Below, in pieces: positions 23,579 to 33,267 of a DNA stretch of 64,000 nucleotides. The stretch's first letter is position 1, and every line of letters starts with the position of its first letter. The DNA is from Galdieria partita. Taxonomy: Eukaryota; Rhodophyta; Bangiophyceae; Galdieriales; Galdieriaceae. The translations under genes and the position numbers were made by a program. The stretch is taken from NCBI GenBank assembly GCA_025991245.1, contig BQMJ01000012.1, forward strand, positions 1 through 64,000, read 5' to 3'. The notes beneath the pieces are model-generated. The model did not search any database. It was not told the DNA's origin and worked only from the letters and a program-made list of their open reading frames with translations.

Positions 23579-25984
23579 ATGGTTGCAATGCTTGTTGGTT
23601 GCCTTGCTTTTACGTTTCGTTCTACTTGTCTTTCCTCAACCAATGTTCAGTATCCGCCCAAAACTAAGGTGTGTTTTGGAACAAAAGATTGTCGTTTATG
23701 GGGTAGAAGCTTTACAAAACCGTTGGCTTGTTTTGACAAGAAGCGTGTTGGTTTTGGTTGTCGAAGAGTTATTCTTGCTTCAGTCATAAATGGTCGTGAC
23801 AGAGACAATGAAAGATATATTGACTTTAGAGACATATTTGTACAAGACGATTGTAAAATTGACGAAAAGTTCAGCAACGTATGGTTGACAAACCTGCCTA
23901 ATCTTCAACAAGAGTGTTTCTTCAAAACTGTTGCCTCAGTTCTTGGAGAAAAAATACAAATAAGAGGTAAAGTTTTCCAAGTTGGGAAAGAAACGTTTGA
24001 AGACCTAGCGCAGTTGGTTGCTCCCAAGCAGTTTCCCGATGATTTTCCAGTGGAAAAAAGTGCTGGGAAAATCTCTAGAATCTTTCTGAGGAGAGAGTTT
24101 ATTAGGAAGTGGAATCGACTCATAGAAAGCCTTGGTGTGATAGCTCCCAATCTTCCACGCCGACAGAATGTTCTATCGGCAGCAAGTGGTGTAGGAAAGA
24201 GCGTAGAGCTGTATATGGCAGCTGTGTTTTCAATGCATTGTAGGATTCCTCTGCAGTATATTGGAAACGCAGCTGCATGGTTAGAGGAAATCAGCAACAT
24301 CTCTCAAATAGTTACACTTTACTTGAAAATGCTGCTGTACATGAATTTCTCCATTCTGGACGAGTTGCCGAGTTTTCAGTCATGGGACTACGAAGCTTTA
24401 AATGGTGCTCCTCTTAAGCATGTGATATATTTTTGTATCAAAAAGAAAGATCTGAATCTAGCTTTCGCAATTCGTCGTTGTATAATGCGGCTTGGACCAC
24501 GCAATATGTTTATTATCGATGAACATAATGTGTTGTTGCGCGAGTTTGGCAAGAAAACAAATAAGTGGCCAGATTTCTTTCGACTTTATACCAGTATGGA
24601 AGTGATGAATACAGTAAGTAATGTTCTATTTTTGTTATAATGACTTTTTCATTTACTTGAACAGCCTTATTGTGGAGTTCTTATTGCAGGTTCACAGCAT
24701 CATCAATTTGAAGATAATTTGCCTAGTAGTTATGGAGGTGTCAAACACTATTTGGAGCCTCTAAGTTTCAAAGAGTTTGACTTGTGGCAAGATTTACCAG
24801 ATTATCCACCCATTCTTCGTCAACATACAGATGAAATAGTCGAACTTACTGGGTTAGTGCCTAGAATGATAGCCGAAATGGTGTTTCTTGCCAACGATCG
24901 TCCTGATGCTAATTTCGAAAGTCTAAAGATACACTTCACCTCGAATTTATATTCTGAAATGATAAGAAAGCACAATGTTTATCTTGATGGACTTAGGTCT
25001 GAAAGAGAAAAGAGCGATTTTGATTCTATGCTTTATAAGCTATTCATGGATAGGAATAAACCTAATATTACGGTTGCAGACGGGGCATATATAAGTCGAG
25101 GTTTATTAGTTGTAGTGAACCGTATCTACTTACGCTTTTATAACAGCGTTGCACGTGATATCTTGTTATCCTCTTTCCTTAAAAGATATGCTTCTGAGAA
25201 TTACTTGGCTGAATTGTTTGAACGTTATCGAAGTGATCCGAGCACAAGAGGACAGACTTTTGAAAAATTATTCTTTTTGTGGTTTATCAATAGAACAGAA
25301 GAAGTGACGATCCGTTCCGACAGCAAACCTTATAGAAACTTAAGTTTATCTTGTAATAGTTGGGTTCGGTTGATTAGAGAAGAATTTGATCCTCCCATGA
25401 AAAAGTTTACTCACTCCTGTTGGATATTACTGGAAGAACGATATCCTCGATTTGACTATATTTTTGTGGATATTGTGAATTCTCAATGGCATATATACTT
25501 TTTTCAAGTATCTATATCTTCATTTTATAGTCATAATCGTGACTCTGCTGCTATCGAAAACTCCTTTTTGCCACCTTCTTTCAAGAGAGATGCATGGAGT
25601 ACTTCAGAATCGGCTAATTTATCAACTAGTAGGTCAAAGAGCAAACAAGGATCAATGGCAAGTTCCCAAAGTGGCCAAAAACGTAATAAGAAGAGGAGAC
25701 GAGTGAGAGTATCAGATAAGCCTCAGTTAGTAAACTTGATTGGTTTGATTTTGAATGAAGAGTTTACCATCACGTTAGAAGAAGATGATTCTGGAAGGAT
25801 TGTAGATTTTCTTTTATTGGATTCCAAAGGTATTGATTGGCGAGACTGCATAAGTATTGTTTATGTTACTCCATTACCATTTAAGGATGCCAAAGGTAGT
25901 TTATCAGTGCCAGACTATATTGAGTTTCTTTGTAGAGAAGGCTTTTCTGAAAGATTTCGAGTTTTATTGGAAAAAGAAAAGTGA
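23579..25984 (+). CDS. Crinkler/RHS-like NTPase-nuclease (family B)
   Basis: Two exons, 23579-24613 and 24665-25984, with a 51-base GTAAGT...ACAG intron; 784 aa. The first in-frame ATG is at 23579. Residues 1 to about 75 form a hydrophobic then basic leader (MVAMLVGCLAFTFR start), which looks like a secretory or organelle targeting peptide. Next come a P-loop SGVGKS at about 203-208, a Walker B FIIDEHNV near 311-318 and a sensor-like LIAGSQHHQFE just after the intron. A region beginning YLEPLSFKEFDLW follows. The C-terminal half has RYPRFDYIFVD...FFQVSIS near 600-630, like the D...Q(V/T)S core of Crinkler/RHS nuclease domains. A strongly basic KRNKKRRRVRV near 683 resembles a nuclear localisation signal. 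By family knowledge such proteins couple an NTPase to a DNA-acting nuclease fold. Catalytic activity and location are inferred. Confidence 0.8.
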
Positions 25985-27562
25985 TGCTTGACTATCCTTT
26001 GATGGAAGCAAAGTTGTTTTGAGCTTTATGATTTACAAAGACTATGACAAATAATACTTTTTGAATATTTTTTGTCTTGACTGGCAAGCTAATGATGAAC
26101 AATTGTGGAGGCGGAAACTCTGAGATGGATGATTGGTTTGCAATAGTAGAAGATGTATATATCCTAAACAAAGTCATTTTTAGCACTTGGGATGGAAATC
26201 AACTCAACCTCAATTTCAAGAAAACAGCTTTGAAGAGCGTCTTTATTTAGTATCTCCGGTTGTATAGAATCACATTGTTTCAAACTTGAAGACATGTTTT
26301 TCAACCAAACGATCATTCAGAAAGTATTCAGGAAGCTCTTAAAGTCTGTCAGATGAACGAATCTTTGTTAATGAAATTGTTGGAGGAGAAATCATCAATC
26401 ACAAAGAGAACCAAGCACCTGTCAGCAACGACACATAAGTTGTCATTTTGAAGGCAAGTATGGATAAAAGACAACTAATCAGCTTTTAATTCAGCTTATG
26501 TACAGATCAAGTGTTTCATAATCCATAGAGTGTAATTGAATTGTAAAGAGATAGGGCATCAATTATTGACTGTATCTACTTTGTCAATTCTGTGTAGGAA
26601 AACTCTCAATGACATTATATCATTAGGACTCACATGACAAGTACCTGTGCAGACAACGTTCCGTGAATGGACAAATACAGCAATTCAGCAACAGTCAGTA
26701 ACATATACTCTAATTTCCATTACTCTCTATGCATATTGAAAAAGTCTGGAAAACTTCAAAATGGTACACTGCAAATATCAACAGTCAATCACCGACAATT
26801 CTGGAAAAACTAAGAGCACTTCAAGAGTAGAGAAACCCAATTGAATTGTCAAGCGTTACTTCAAATCTTGTCTGCCCTAGTAAAACAGTTACATAGTGCA
26901 AGAATAGAGAAAAAGCAACAACTGAATGAGCTATCTTCAAAATATACTTCCAAATTACTTGCACAAGAAGTGAACCAAGCTAAAGTTGAAATTTAGCTAT
27001 GTTCCACTTGTGGCACTATCTTGTTCCCTTGACACCCTAAAGAAAAGTTTCCTAATGTTTACGAGAACAATCAAACTGTTTACATTTGCTATGTATGTCG
27101 ACATCACATCGAACAAAACAACAGAAATCGAGTAGTGAATGACATTTAACGTTTGAAGTATAGTTGCATTGTAGAAAAGGAGTATTTTTGGGAGAATGAA
27201 TTACATTACAATCCAATTTTCTAAGAAATAGATTAGAAGAACTTTTCCTTTCTTCCTGTTTTTATAGCATATATACTCTTTCCATTCTAGAGCTTATGAA
27301 GAAAGGGCACCTTCAAACTGAAACTACCATTGTGATGAATGGGGTAGAAGTTATAATGCTCAGTGTATAACAAAAAACTAGGCAACGCTTTTTCTTAAAA
27401 TTTACGTTTCAACATGAAATATGTTCCATCATTGTTTGAGAATATAAATAAGAAAGAAGTTCGTTCTATAGAAATAGCTGTGAAAGTGAAATACTATTTT
27501 CATTTTCTCTCGGAAAATTCGCGTTGGCATTTTTCTGACTCGATTTCAACACCTCGTCGACT
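25985..27562. repeat. Intergenic with R2-associated repeat block
   Basis: About 26.42-26.96 kb matches the block at 15.38-16.11 kb in motif order (aggactcacatgacaagtac near 26627, ctaagagcacttcaagagta near 26810, a segment near 26880 like ctagtaaa...gagaaaaagc). It lies 0.6 kb upstream of the next NTPase gene. Nothing else recognisable; no gene seen. Confidence 0.5.
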
Positions 27563-29674
27563 ATGTCGAGTGTTTTCCAACGACAAGATATGTATGACAG
27601 TGTTGTAGTAGATAGAGAGCAAGATGTGGTTTTAACAACTGGACAGTTGTACGGGTTGCAGGTTCGCCGGGAAGTCGATCGTTCTTTTAAACCAGTTATT
27701 CCTTTCGCCCCACATCTCTTTGGAAGTGGGAAGACACGTTTCGTAAAAAGTTATTTAGAACTCCTGAAGAGCATGGGTGAAAGAGCACTAATAGGACCTG
27801 AGAACATAAGTGATTGTGAAAAAGACCGCAGGAGATCCTTTCTGGACAAGTTACGTGAAGCAGTTTTGCTTTATGTGGATTTGACAGAGCTCAAACCCAC
27901 TGACCCGAAAGAAAAAAGTCTGAAGTGGGCTGTCTACTACTTGATCATCAAGACTGCCTGCTTGCAAGTTGATATTCCAATGATGCGAAAGACACAAGCC
28001 TACGAGACTGTGGAAATGGAAGCCTTGAACCTAGTCACACTTTTACGAGACATTTTAAACATGCGTACTGATCAGTTTCTTCTTGTTGCTTTTGATGAAG
28101 TTGGTGTTCTAGATGAGAGTTACGGCGACTTTGATTTCGAAACGACCCAGGATGGTAAAGTTTTTCCATACAACGACCTTTTTGGTATTATTCGGGGACT
28201 TTGTCTAGAGGACAATGTATTCTTTATTGTTGTTGGAAAAAGTGAAGGCTTAAATATACATAATAACGCAGCTTCAGTATCCAGGGTTGAGTTGACGTTT
28301 ATTCCTCTTTCACCACTTGAAAAGCATAGCATCATCGAACATTTGGAGAAAAGTTCTTCTTCTATGTTTACTGGGAGTCCTAAAGTTTCACAAATCCTTT
28401 GTCATCAACACTTTTCAACCAGTGAACTTGCAGAATTGTTACTAGAACTTACTGGTGGTGTTCCTGGTTTACTTGTGAAAGCAATCAACTACCTTTTGCA
28501 TTGTAAATTATCACAAGACCACTTGTTATTATCTAAAGAAAGCTTTTGGATGATAATGAATGATTCCATAGCAACAAATTATTGTGTTGATCCATTGTTG
28601 CCTCGTTTGAGTAGTCTTAGCAAGACGCGTCAACGTTTGTTAAAAATGCTTACTTTGTTGGCATTATATCATATTCGGTTTGAGTTGGATGAGCTTGTGC
28701 ACCTTAGCTCTACTTTTGATGTATTTCTGTTTGATCTAGTAACAGATATGTGCTTTTATCGTCGGTTGATTGTAGATGAAAACCATCAAGAACGTTATGA
28801 AGTGTTGATTCCCAAGTTACTGATTAGATATATTGAGCAAAGTGTAAACAATGATAGATTGGAATGGTTACTATTACAAACCCTCAAATCACAGCCTGTG
28901 GAATTCTTTTATGAATCAAAATGTCGAGTTTTGGAAGGTCTCGTTGCCACAATGTTTTATTTACATTTTTGTTATCACCCGACAGACAGTTTGATGTTTT
29001 CTATTCTTGGTCAGTTGTCTTCTGTTTGGAAAGAGATGAATGTAAAGTTTTCCTCTGAATCTACTGCTTACTATATGAAATCTATACATTATACTAGATC
29101 TACATCAGAAGTAGAGAGAACGACATTCGGTATCAATGACTGGAAAAAAATTGTGGAAGAAATGTTAGAATTCGAAAAGATATATATTCCATTTGAGCCA
29201 ACATCTCGTAGTCCAGACATATTATTCAAGTTGCATGGAAGTACGAGCGAACAGAATTTGATTGTGGGTATTGCCTGTAAAGGACGATGGAGTTTTAATG
29301 GTATTAGATGGAATGAAATAGTGGATGAAGCTTGCAAGTTTTTGCAACCAGTTCATGATCAAGTCGTGACTGTTCATCCTACATTACATTGCATGTTGAT
29401 CATCATGAGTACTAAGCTATCGACTATTGTAGCAACTGACTTGAATCATTCTAGTCATTGTTATTCCTTTGGCGATAGAGTAGCAGGAGATTTCAGGATT
29501 CCTCGTAATTGTGAATTGATCATTCTTTCTGAATCCGATGTAGAAAACTTTATTGGTAAAGATATTTTGTCGAGTTTAAGGAGTGCTTTCAAGTCTACGG
29601 ATAATCCACATTCGAGAAGTATTGGAATTTCAACAGTGCAAGAAATGGTTTTATCTCTTTCCAAAAATATTTAG
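27563..29674 (+). CDS. NTPase-nuclease family A, copy 2 (intact)
   Basis: Intronless, 703 aa, ATG at 27563 followed at once by the family start region (VVVDREQDV). P-loop-like HLFGSGKTRF at 51-60; the usual first glycine of GxxxxGKT is His here. Walker B FLLVAFDEVG at 172-181 and a VVGKSEGL strand after it, in sensor position. TGGVPGLL marks the end of the ATPase core. A helical middle region contains SKCRVLEGLVA. The C-terminal module has a conserved Pro-Asp (SPDILFKL) followed by VGIACKGRW, resembling the D...xxK core of PD-(D/E)XK nucleases, then a W-x-EIVDEA-x-KFL helix. Overall it is more diverged than copies 1 and 3 are from each other, but some blocks are nearly identical. Likely a STAND-like NTPase coupled to a nuclease-like domain; function unknown. 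Confidence 0.75.
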   Translation: MSSVFQRQDMYDSVVVDREQDVVLTTGQLYGLQVRREVDRSFKPVIPFAPHLFGSGKTRFVKSYLELLKSMGERALIGPENISDCEKDRRRSFLDKLREAVLLYVDLTELKPTDPKEKSLKWAVYYLIIKTACLQVDIPMMRKTQAYETVEMEALNLVTLLRDILNMRTDQFLLVAFDEVGVLDESYGDFDFETTQDGKVFPYNDLFGIIRGLCLEDNVFFIVVGKSEGLNIHNNAASVSRVELTFIPLSPLEKHSIIEHLEKSSSSMFTGSPKVSQILCHQHFSTSELAELLLELTGGVPGLLVKAINYLLHCKLSQDHLLLSKESFWMIMNDSIATNYCVDPLLPRLSSLSKTRQRLLKMLTLLALYHIRFELDELVHLSSTFDVFLFDLVTDMCFYRRLIVDENHQERYEVLIPKLLIRYIEQSVNNDRLEWLLLQTLKSQPVEFFYESKCRVLEGLVATMFYLHFCYHPTDSLMFSILGQLSSVWKEMNVKFSSESTAYYMKSIHYTRSTSEVERTTFGINDWKKIVEEMLEFEKIYIPFEPTSRSPDILFKLHGSTSEQNLIVGIACKGRWSFNGIRWNEIVDEACKFLQPVHDQVVTVHPTLHCMLIIMSTKLSTIVATDLNHSSHCYSFGDRVAGDFRIPRNCELIILSESDVENFIGKDILSSLRSAFKSTDNPHSRSIGISTVQEMVLSLSKNI

Positions 29675-29961
29675 AAATAGCATCTTATTGCTGTTTGGAT
29701 CCATGTTGGTTTGTTCATTTGAGAAGTATTCGAAGGGTTCAACTCGTTTGTAAAGAAAGTCAATTTTCCTAATTTTCCATTATTTTTGTACTATTTTATC
29801 GTATTTCGTCGAATAATTCTGAAACGAGTTTAGTAGTGCAACTTTTCAAATTCATTGTTGTTTACTTGTGAACTCGTTGTCTACTGTTACAAATTCAATG
29901 TCTTTGTGGTTCATGAGAAAGAACTAAGCTCTCTTTGTTTTTCTGTTTACCATTTCATAGA

Positions 29962-30288
29962 ATGTCTTCAAGATTGTACTCAACGATATCTCACTTTCAA
30001 GATATTTTTCGTCGTTTTATGAGTCCAATAAAGGAAAACTCGGAAAGTGACAACAAGTTAATTCTAGAGCTATCAACTAGATTTTCTTGTTCGTTACATG
30101 AGCTGGACACCAGTAAAACTGAGTTTCAAAAGTTAATACAATATGGTCGCTGGTATTATATTTCCTGGTAACATCAAGTCAACAGTATTCCAACAAGACT
30201 ACGATATTCCTCTAGCAATACTGGAGCAGACAATCAGTTCATTTTAAAAACATGTACTTGAAGACTCAGTGAAAAACCAAAAAGAGAT
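29962..30288 (+). CDS. Possible small two-exon gene, unknown
   Basis: ATG at 29962 opens 70 codons beginning MSSRLYSTISHFQDIFRRFM. A GTAACA...CTCTAG intron of 48 bases (about 30170-30217) would remove the first stop and add CNTGADNQFILKTCT before a TGA. The intron size fits this genome exactly, but there is no recognisable domain and no paralogue in the window. It lies between two convergent family A genes. Could equally be chance; the alternative is no gene. Confidence 0.25.
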
Positions 30289-30451
30289 GCAAGCAATTAT
30301 ACAACTTGTAAACTTTTGACGCTCTTCAACGGTAATCATCCATATTATGAAATATAACTAGTATGTTTTATAAAATGTTTTCAAACATATTTCATTCACA
30401 TCTTGCAGAGCCAACGATCGAACGAACACTTGAATTATAAGATTTCCAACT

Positions 30452-32572
30452 TTATTGCAAACTCATGAAACTGTCACGGGCTCTTCGAAGTAAGTTGAAT
30501 CCTAAATCCCCGAAAGGAGGATTATCACTAGTAGAGAATGCTCTTTCAAGTCCATTCAATATTTCTCTGTCAATGAGCATTTCTACATCTCTTTCACAAA
30601 GAATAACAAGTTCACACTTAGGAGGAATTTCAAAGGAATTCCCTCCAATACGCATTCCACTCGTATAACATCGACTCTGATTACCCAACTCGCTTGTAAC
30701 ATTGAGTGCTAATTTTGTACTAACTATAATAAGCATACAATGACAAATTTTCAATGGTTTAGATAAAACTTGTCTAGAAACAGGATCAAGAAATTTTTTA
30801 GCTTCTTCAATAATATCTGACCAGCCAATTCCTTCCGGCTTCCAACGACCTTTACAAGCTACTCCCACCATAAGAACTTCGCGTTTAAGAGGAGATTGTA
30901 ATTTGAACATAATATCAGGACTATAAGAATTCGCTTCCTTTGGAATATAGACTTTGTCAAAACAAAGTGCTTTGTGAATAATCCTGTTCCATTCATTACA
31001 TCCAAATGTTTTCTCTTCCTTGTTTGATTTACTTCTTCTTTTTTTACCACGACTAACCGACATCATGTAATGAAGAGGTGAAGGTCCATTGATAGGAAGT
31101 TTCATTTCTTTCCATATGGCAGATAATCTACCCAACAACTCCCTAAACTCATTTCGTATTGTTGACGATAGCATCAAAACAAGTCGTATAGCAACAATTC
31201 CTTCAAATACACGACATTTGGAAGAAAAGAAACAATCCACTGGCTCCATATTAAGTGATCCCAAAAGTATCTTCTCTAATAAAGAGAAAGATGATGCGTT
31301 TTTGAGATTTATAATAAACACTTTTGGAAACAGAACTTGGAAAGTATTATCGTCAATAGGATATCGATAGAATCCCATTTCAGTAACAACATCAAATAAA
31401 TAAGACTCCGAGTTGAGTTCATCGTCCGCTTTAAAGGGTATACGATATAGTGCCATCATTAGTAGCATATCAAGTACACTTCTTCTATCCTCATCCAAAG
31501 TTGATATACGTGTTACAAACGGCTCAGAGCAAACTGTTCTAAAACCATCCTCCTTCATACACGATAGACATTCATCTTTCGACCCAAAAGACTGTCCTCT
31601 TGTTTGTACATAATTCAAAAGCATATTCACTGCACGAGTAAGCAAACCAGGAACTCCACCGGTATACTCCAATAGTGCCTCTGCCAATTCATTTACTGAA
31701 AAAAAAGGACTACATAGAATATCACAAACTCGAGATTGAGTCTGTACTTTGAGGTGACTTTTTTCAAGGAATTCAACGATACTGGACGAGTTTAAAGGTG
31801 ATAAAGAAATAAAATGTAATAAAACCTTTGATACTGAAGCTGTATAATTCTTAATACTTAGACCCTTGCTTTTCCCAACAACAATAAAGAATACATTGTC
31901 TTGTTTACAGAGTCTCCGAACAATACCAAAAAAGTCGTGGTATGGACGAACTCTACCCTCGTCATTCACTTCTAGATCAAAATATTGTCCTCTTGTATCC
32001 AACACACCAACTTCATCAAAAGCAACAAGAAGAAACTGATCAGTACGCATGTTTAAAATTGTGCGGATTTTTTTAACTAGCTTATAGGAATGTGTACGAC
32101 ACTCCTTGTACACATCTTCTTCATCCTTCGGTTCTTCTCCAACAGACAAATAAGCAGCTTCTACCATTAGATAGTAAAGAGCCCACTCCAGGTTGCGCCT
32201 TTCTTCAATGGGATTGATGGGTTTGAGCTCTGTCAAATCCACATAAAGCAAAACTGCTTCACGTAACTTGTCCAAAAACTCTTTCCTGGAACCGTCTAAA
32301 GCAAAAGACGACAGGGAAGTTTCACGAAACCTCTGCAACAACTCCAAATAGCTTAGGCAAAAAGTCGTTTTGCCAGAGCCAAATAAGTGGGGCGCAAATG
32401 GGACGGCTAACCTGTAATTGAGGCCAGTTGTTTCAACCTTCAGCTCCCTTCGGTTGTCATGAAGCTGAAATAGGTTTCTTGTCACAAACAACACGTCATT
32501 TTCGCGGTCAACAACAATAGGCTTGAACGTGTCGTCGGTAACCCACTTTTCACCTGAAGACGTCATCGCCAT
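30452..32572 (-). CDS. NTPase-nuclease family A, copy 3 (intact)
   Basis: Intronless, 706 aa, ATG at 32572 (MAMTSSGEKW), stop TAA at 30452-30454. P-loop-like PHLFGSGKTT at 61-70, Walker B FLLVAFDEVG at 180-189, VVGKSKGL at 231-238, TGGVPGLL at 304-311. The linker at 508-521 is very basic (RGKKRRSKSNKEEK) and could be a nuclear localisation signal. Nuclease-like part: SPDIMFKL (551-558), VGVACKGRW (569-577), W-x-DIIEEAKKFLDP (584-597), then a strand-rich end with CELVILCERDVEMLI. Closest to copy 1 (19722), with opposite orientation, and convergent with copy 2. The family recurs only in this subtelomeric stretch of the window. Function unknown; NTP-driven nucleic-acid processing is inferred. 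Confidence 0.78.
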   Translation of the reverse strand: MAMTSSGEKWVTDDTFKPIVVDRENDVLFVTRNLFQLHDNRRELKVETTGLNYRLAVPFAPHLFGSGKTTFCLSYLELLQRFRETSLSSFALDGSRKEFLDKLREAVLLYVDLTELKPINPIEERRNLEWALYYLMVEAAYLSVGEEPKDEEDVYKECRTHSYKLVKKIRTILNMRTDQFLLVAFDEVGVLDTRGQYFDLEVNDEGRVRPYHDFFGIVRRLCKQDNVFFIVVGKSKGLSIKNYTASVSKVLLHFISLSPLNSSSIVEFLEKSHLKVQTQSRVCDILCSPFFSVNELAEALLEYTGGVPGLLTRAVNMLLNYVQTRGQSFGSKDECLSCMKEDGFRTVCSEPFVTRISTLDEDRRSVLDMLLMMALYRIPFKADDELNSESYLFDVVTEMGFYRYPIDDNTFQVLFPKVFIINLKNASSFSLLEKILLGSLNMEPVDCFFSSKCRVFEGIVAIRLVLMLSSTIRNEFRELLGRLSAIWKEMKLPINGPSPLHYMMSVSRGKKRRSKSNKEEKTFGCNEWNRIIHKALCFDKVYIPKEANSYSPDIMFKLQSPLKREVLMVGVACKGRWKPEGIGWSDIIEEAKKFLDPVSRQVLSKPLKICHCMLIIVSTKLALNVTSELGNQSRCYTSGMRIGGNSFEIPPKCELVILCERDVEMLIDREILNGLERAFSTSDNPPFGDLGFNLLRRARDSFMSLQ

Positions 32573-33267
32573 CCCAAAATAAAATTTGTAAAAGAATGAG
32601 TAGTGAATTCATTGGGTTGCTTTCGTTTGTTAGTACAAAAAAGTATTCAGAATAGACTCAAATAGAACATCAGATTGTCTTTTATGGAGGATAATCGTTA
32701 CAAAACATTTTCTGTGTTTGGGCATGGATAGCAATATCGAAAGATTGAAATGCATTCGTGCTAGAAGGATCAAATATTCCCTTGTCAACTGAAAGTCCGC
32801 AAGTTGTAAGATCTGATTGCTTTTTACGCATCTTGTGTTTGCGACATCAAAGGTTTCGCTAGTGTGGAATCACCAACTTTGCCTTACGCATCCCGAATGC
32901 GTGGGAGTGGAAAGCACGATTGGCCAACACCTCCAAACGTTTACAACTTTTGAAAATGAGTTGGCCTGTCTGAGATTGGAATAGGAGAGAAAATAGGAAA
33001 ATTTCTCTAGATGCTCAACTAAGCGAGACTTTATATATATAGTGTTCAATTCTCTCCAAGCTACTCACGGGGGTCGCTTTCAGACTACACGTTTAGAATG
33101 GATGGGCAATGAAGCACTTGATAGATTTCCAATAGCCCTGGATTTCCTCAGGTTTTCACTTTATTTTTCCAGTTGATTGGCTTCAAAGATATTAAAAGTC
33201 CTAAAGAAACTTTATTTGTATTTGTTTATTGACGAAATTGGGAACATTGAAACTGAGAAAGTTTTCG
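32573..33267. other. Intergenic, no gene seen
   Basis: About 0.7 kb containing the upstream region of the reverse family A gene and of the decayed gene to the right, so both promoters would lie here. A tatatatatag stretch occurs near 33033. Nothing else recognisable. Confidence 0.4.
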
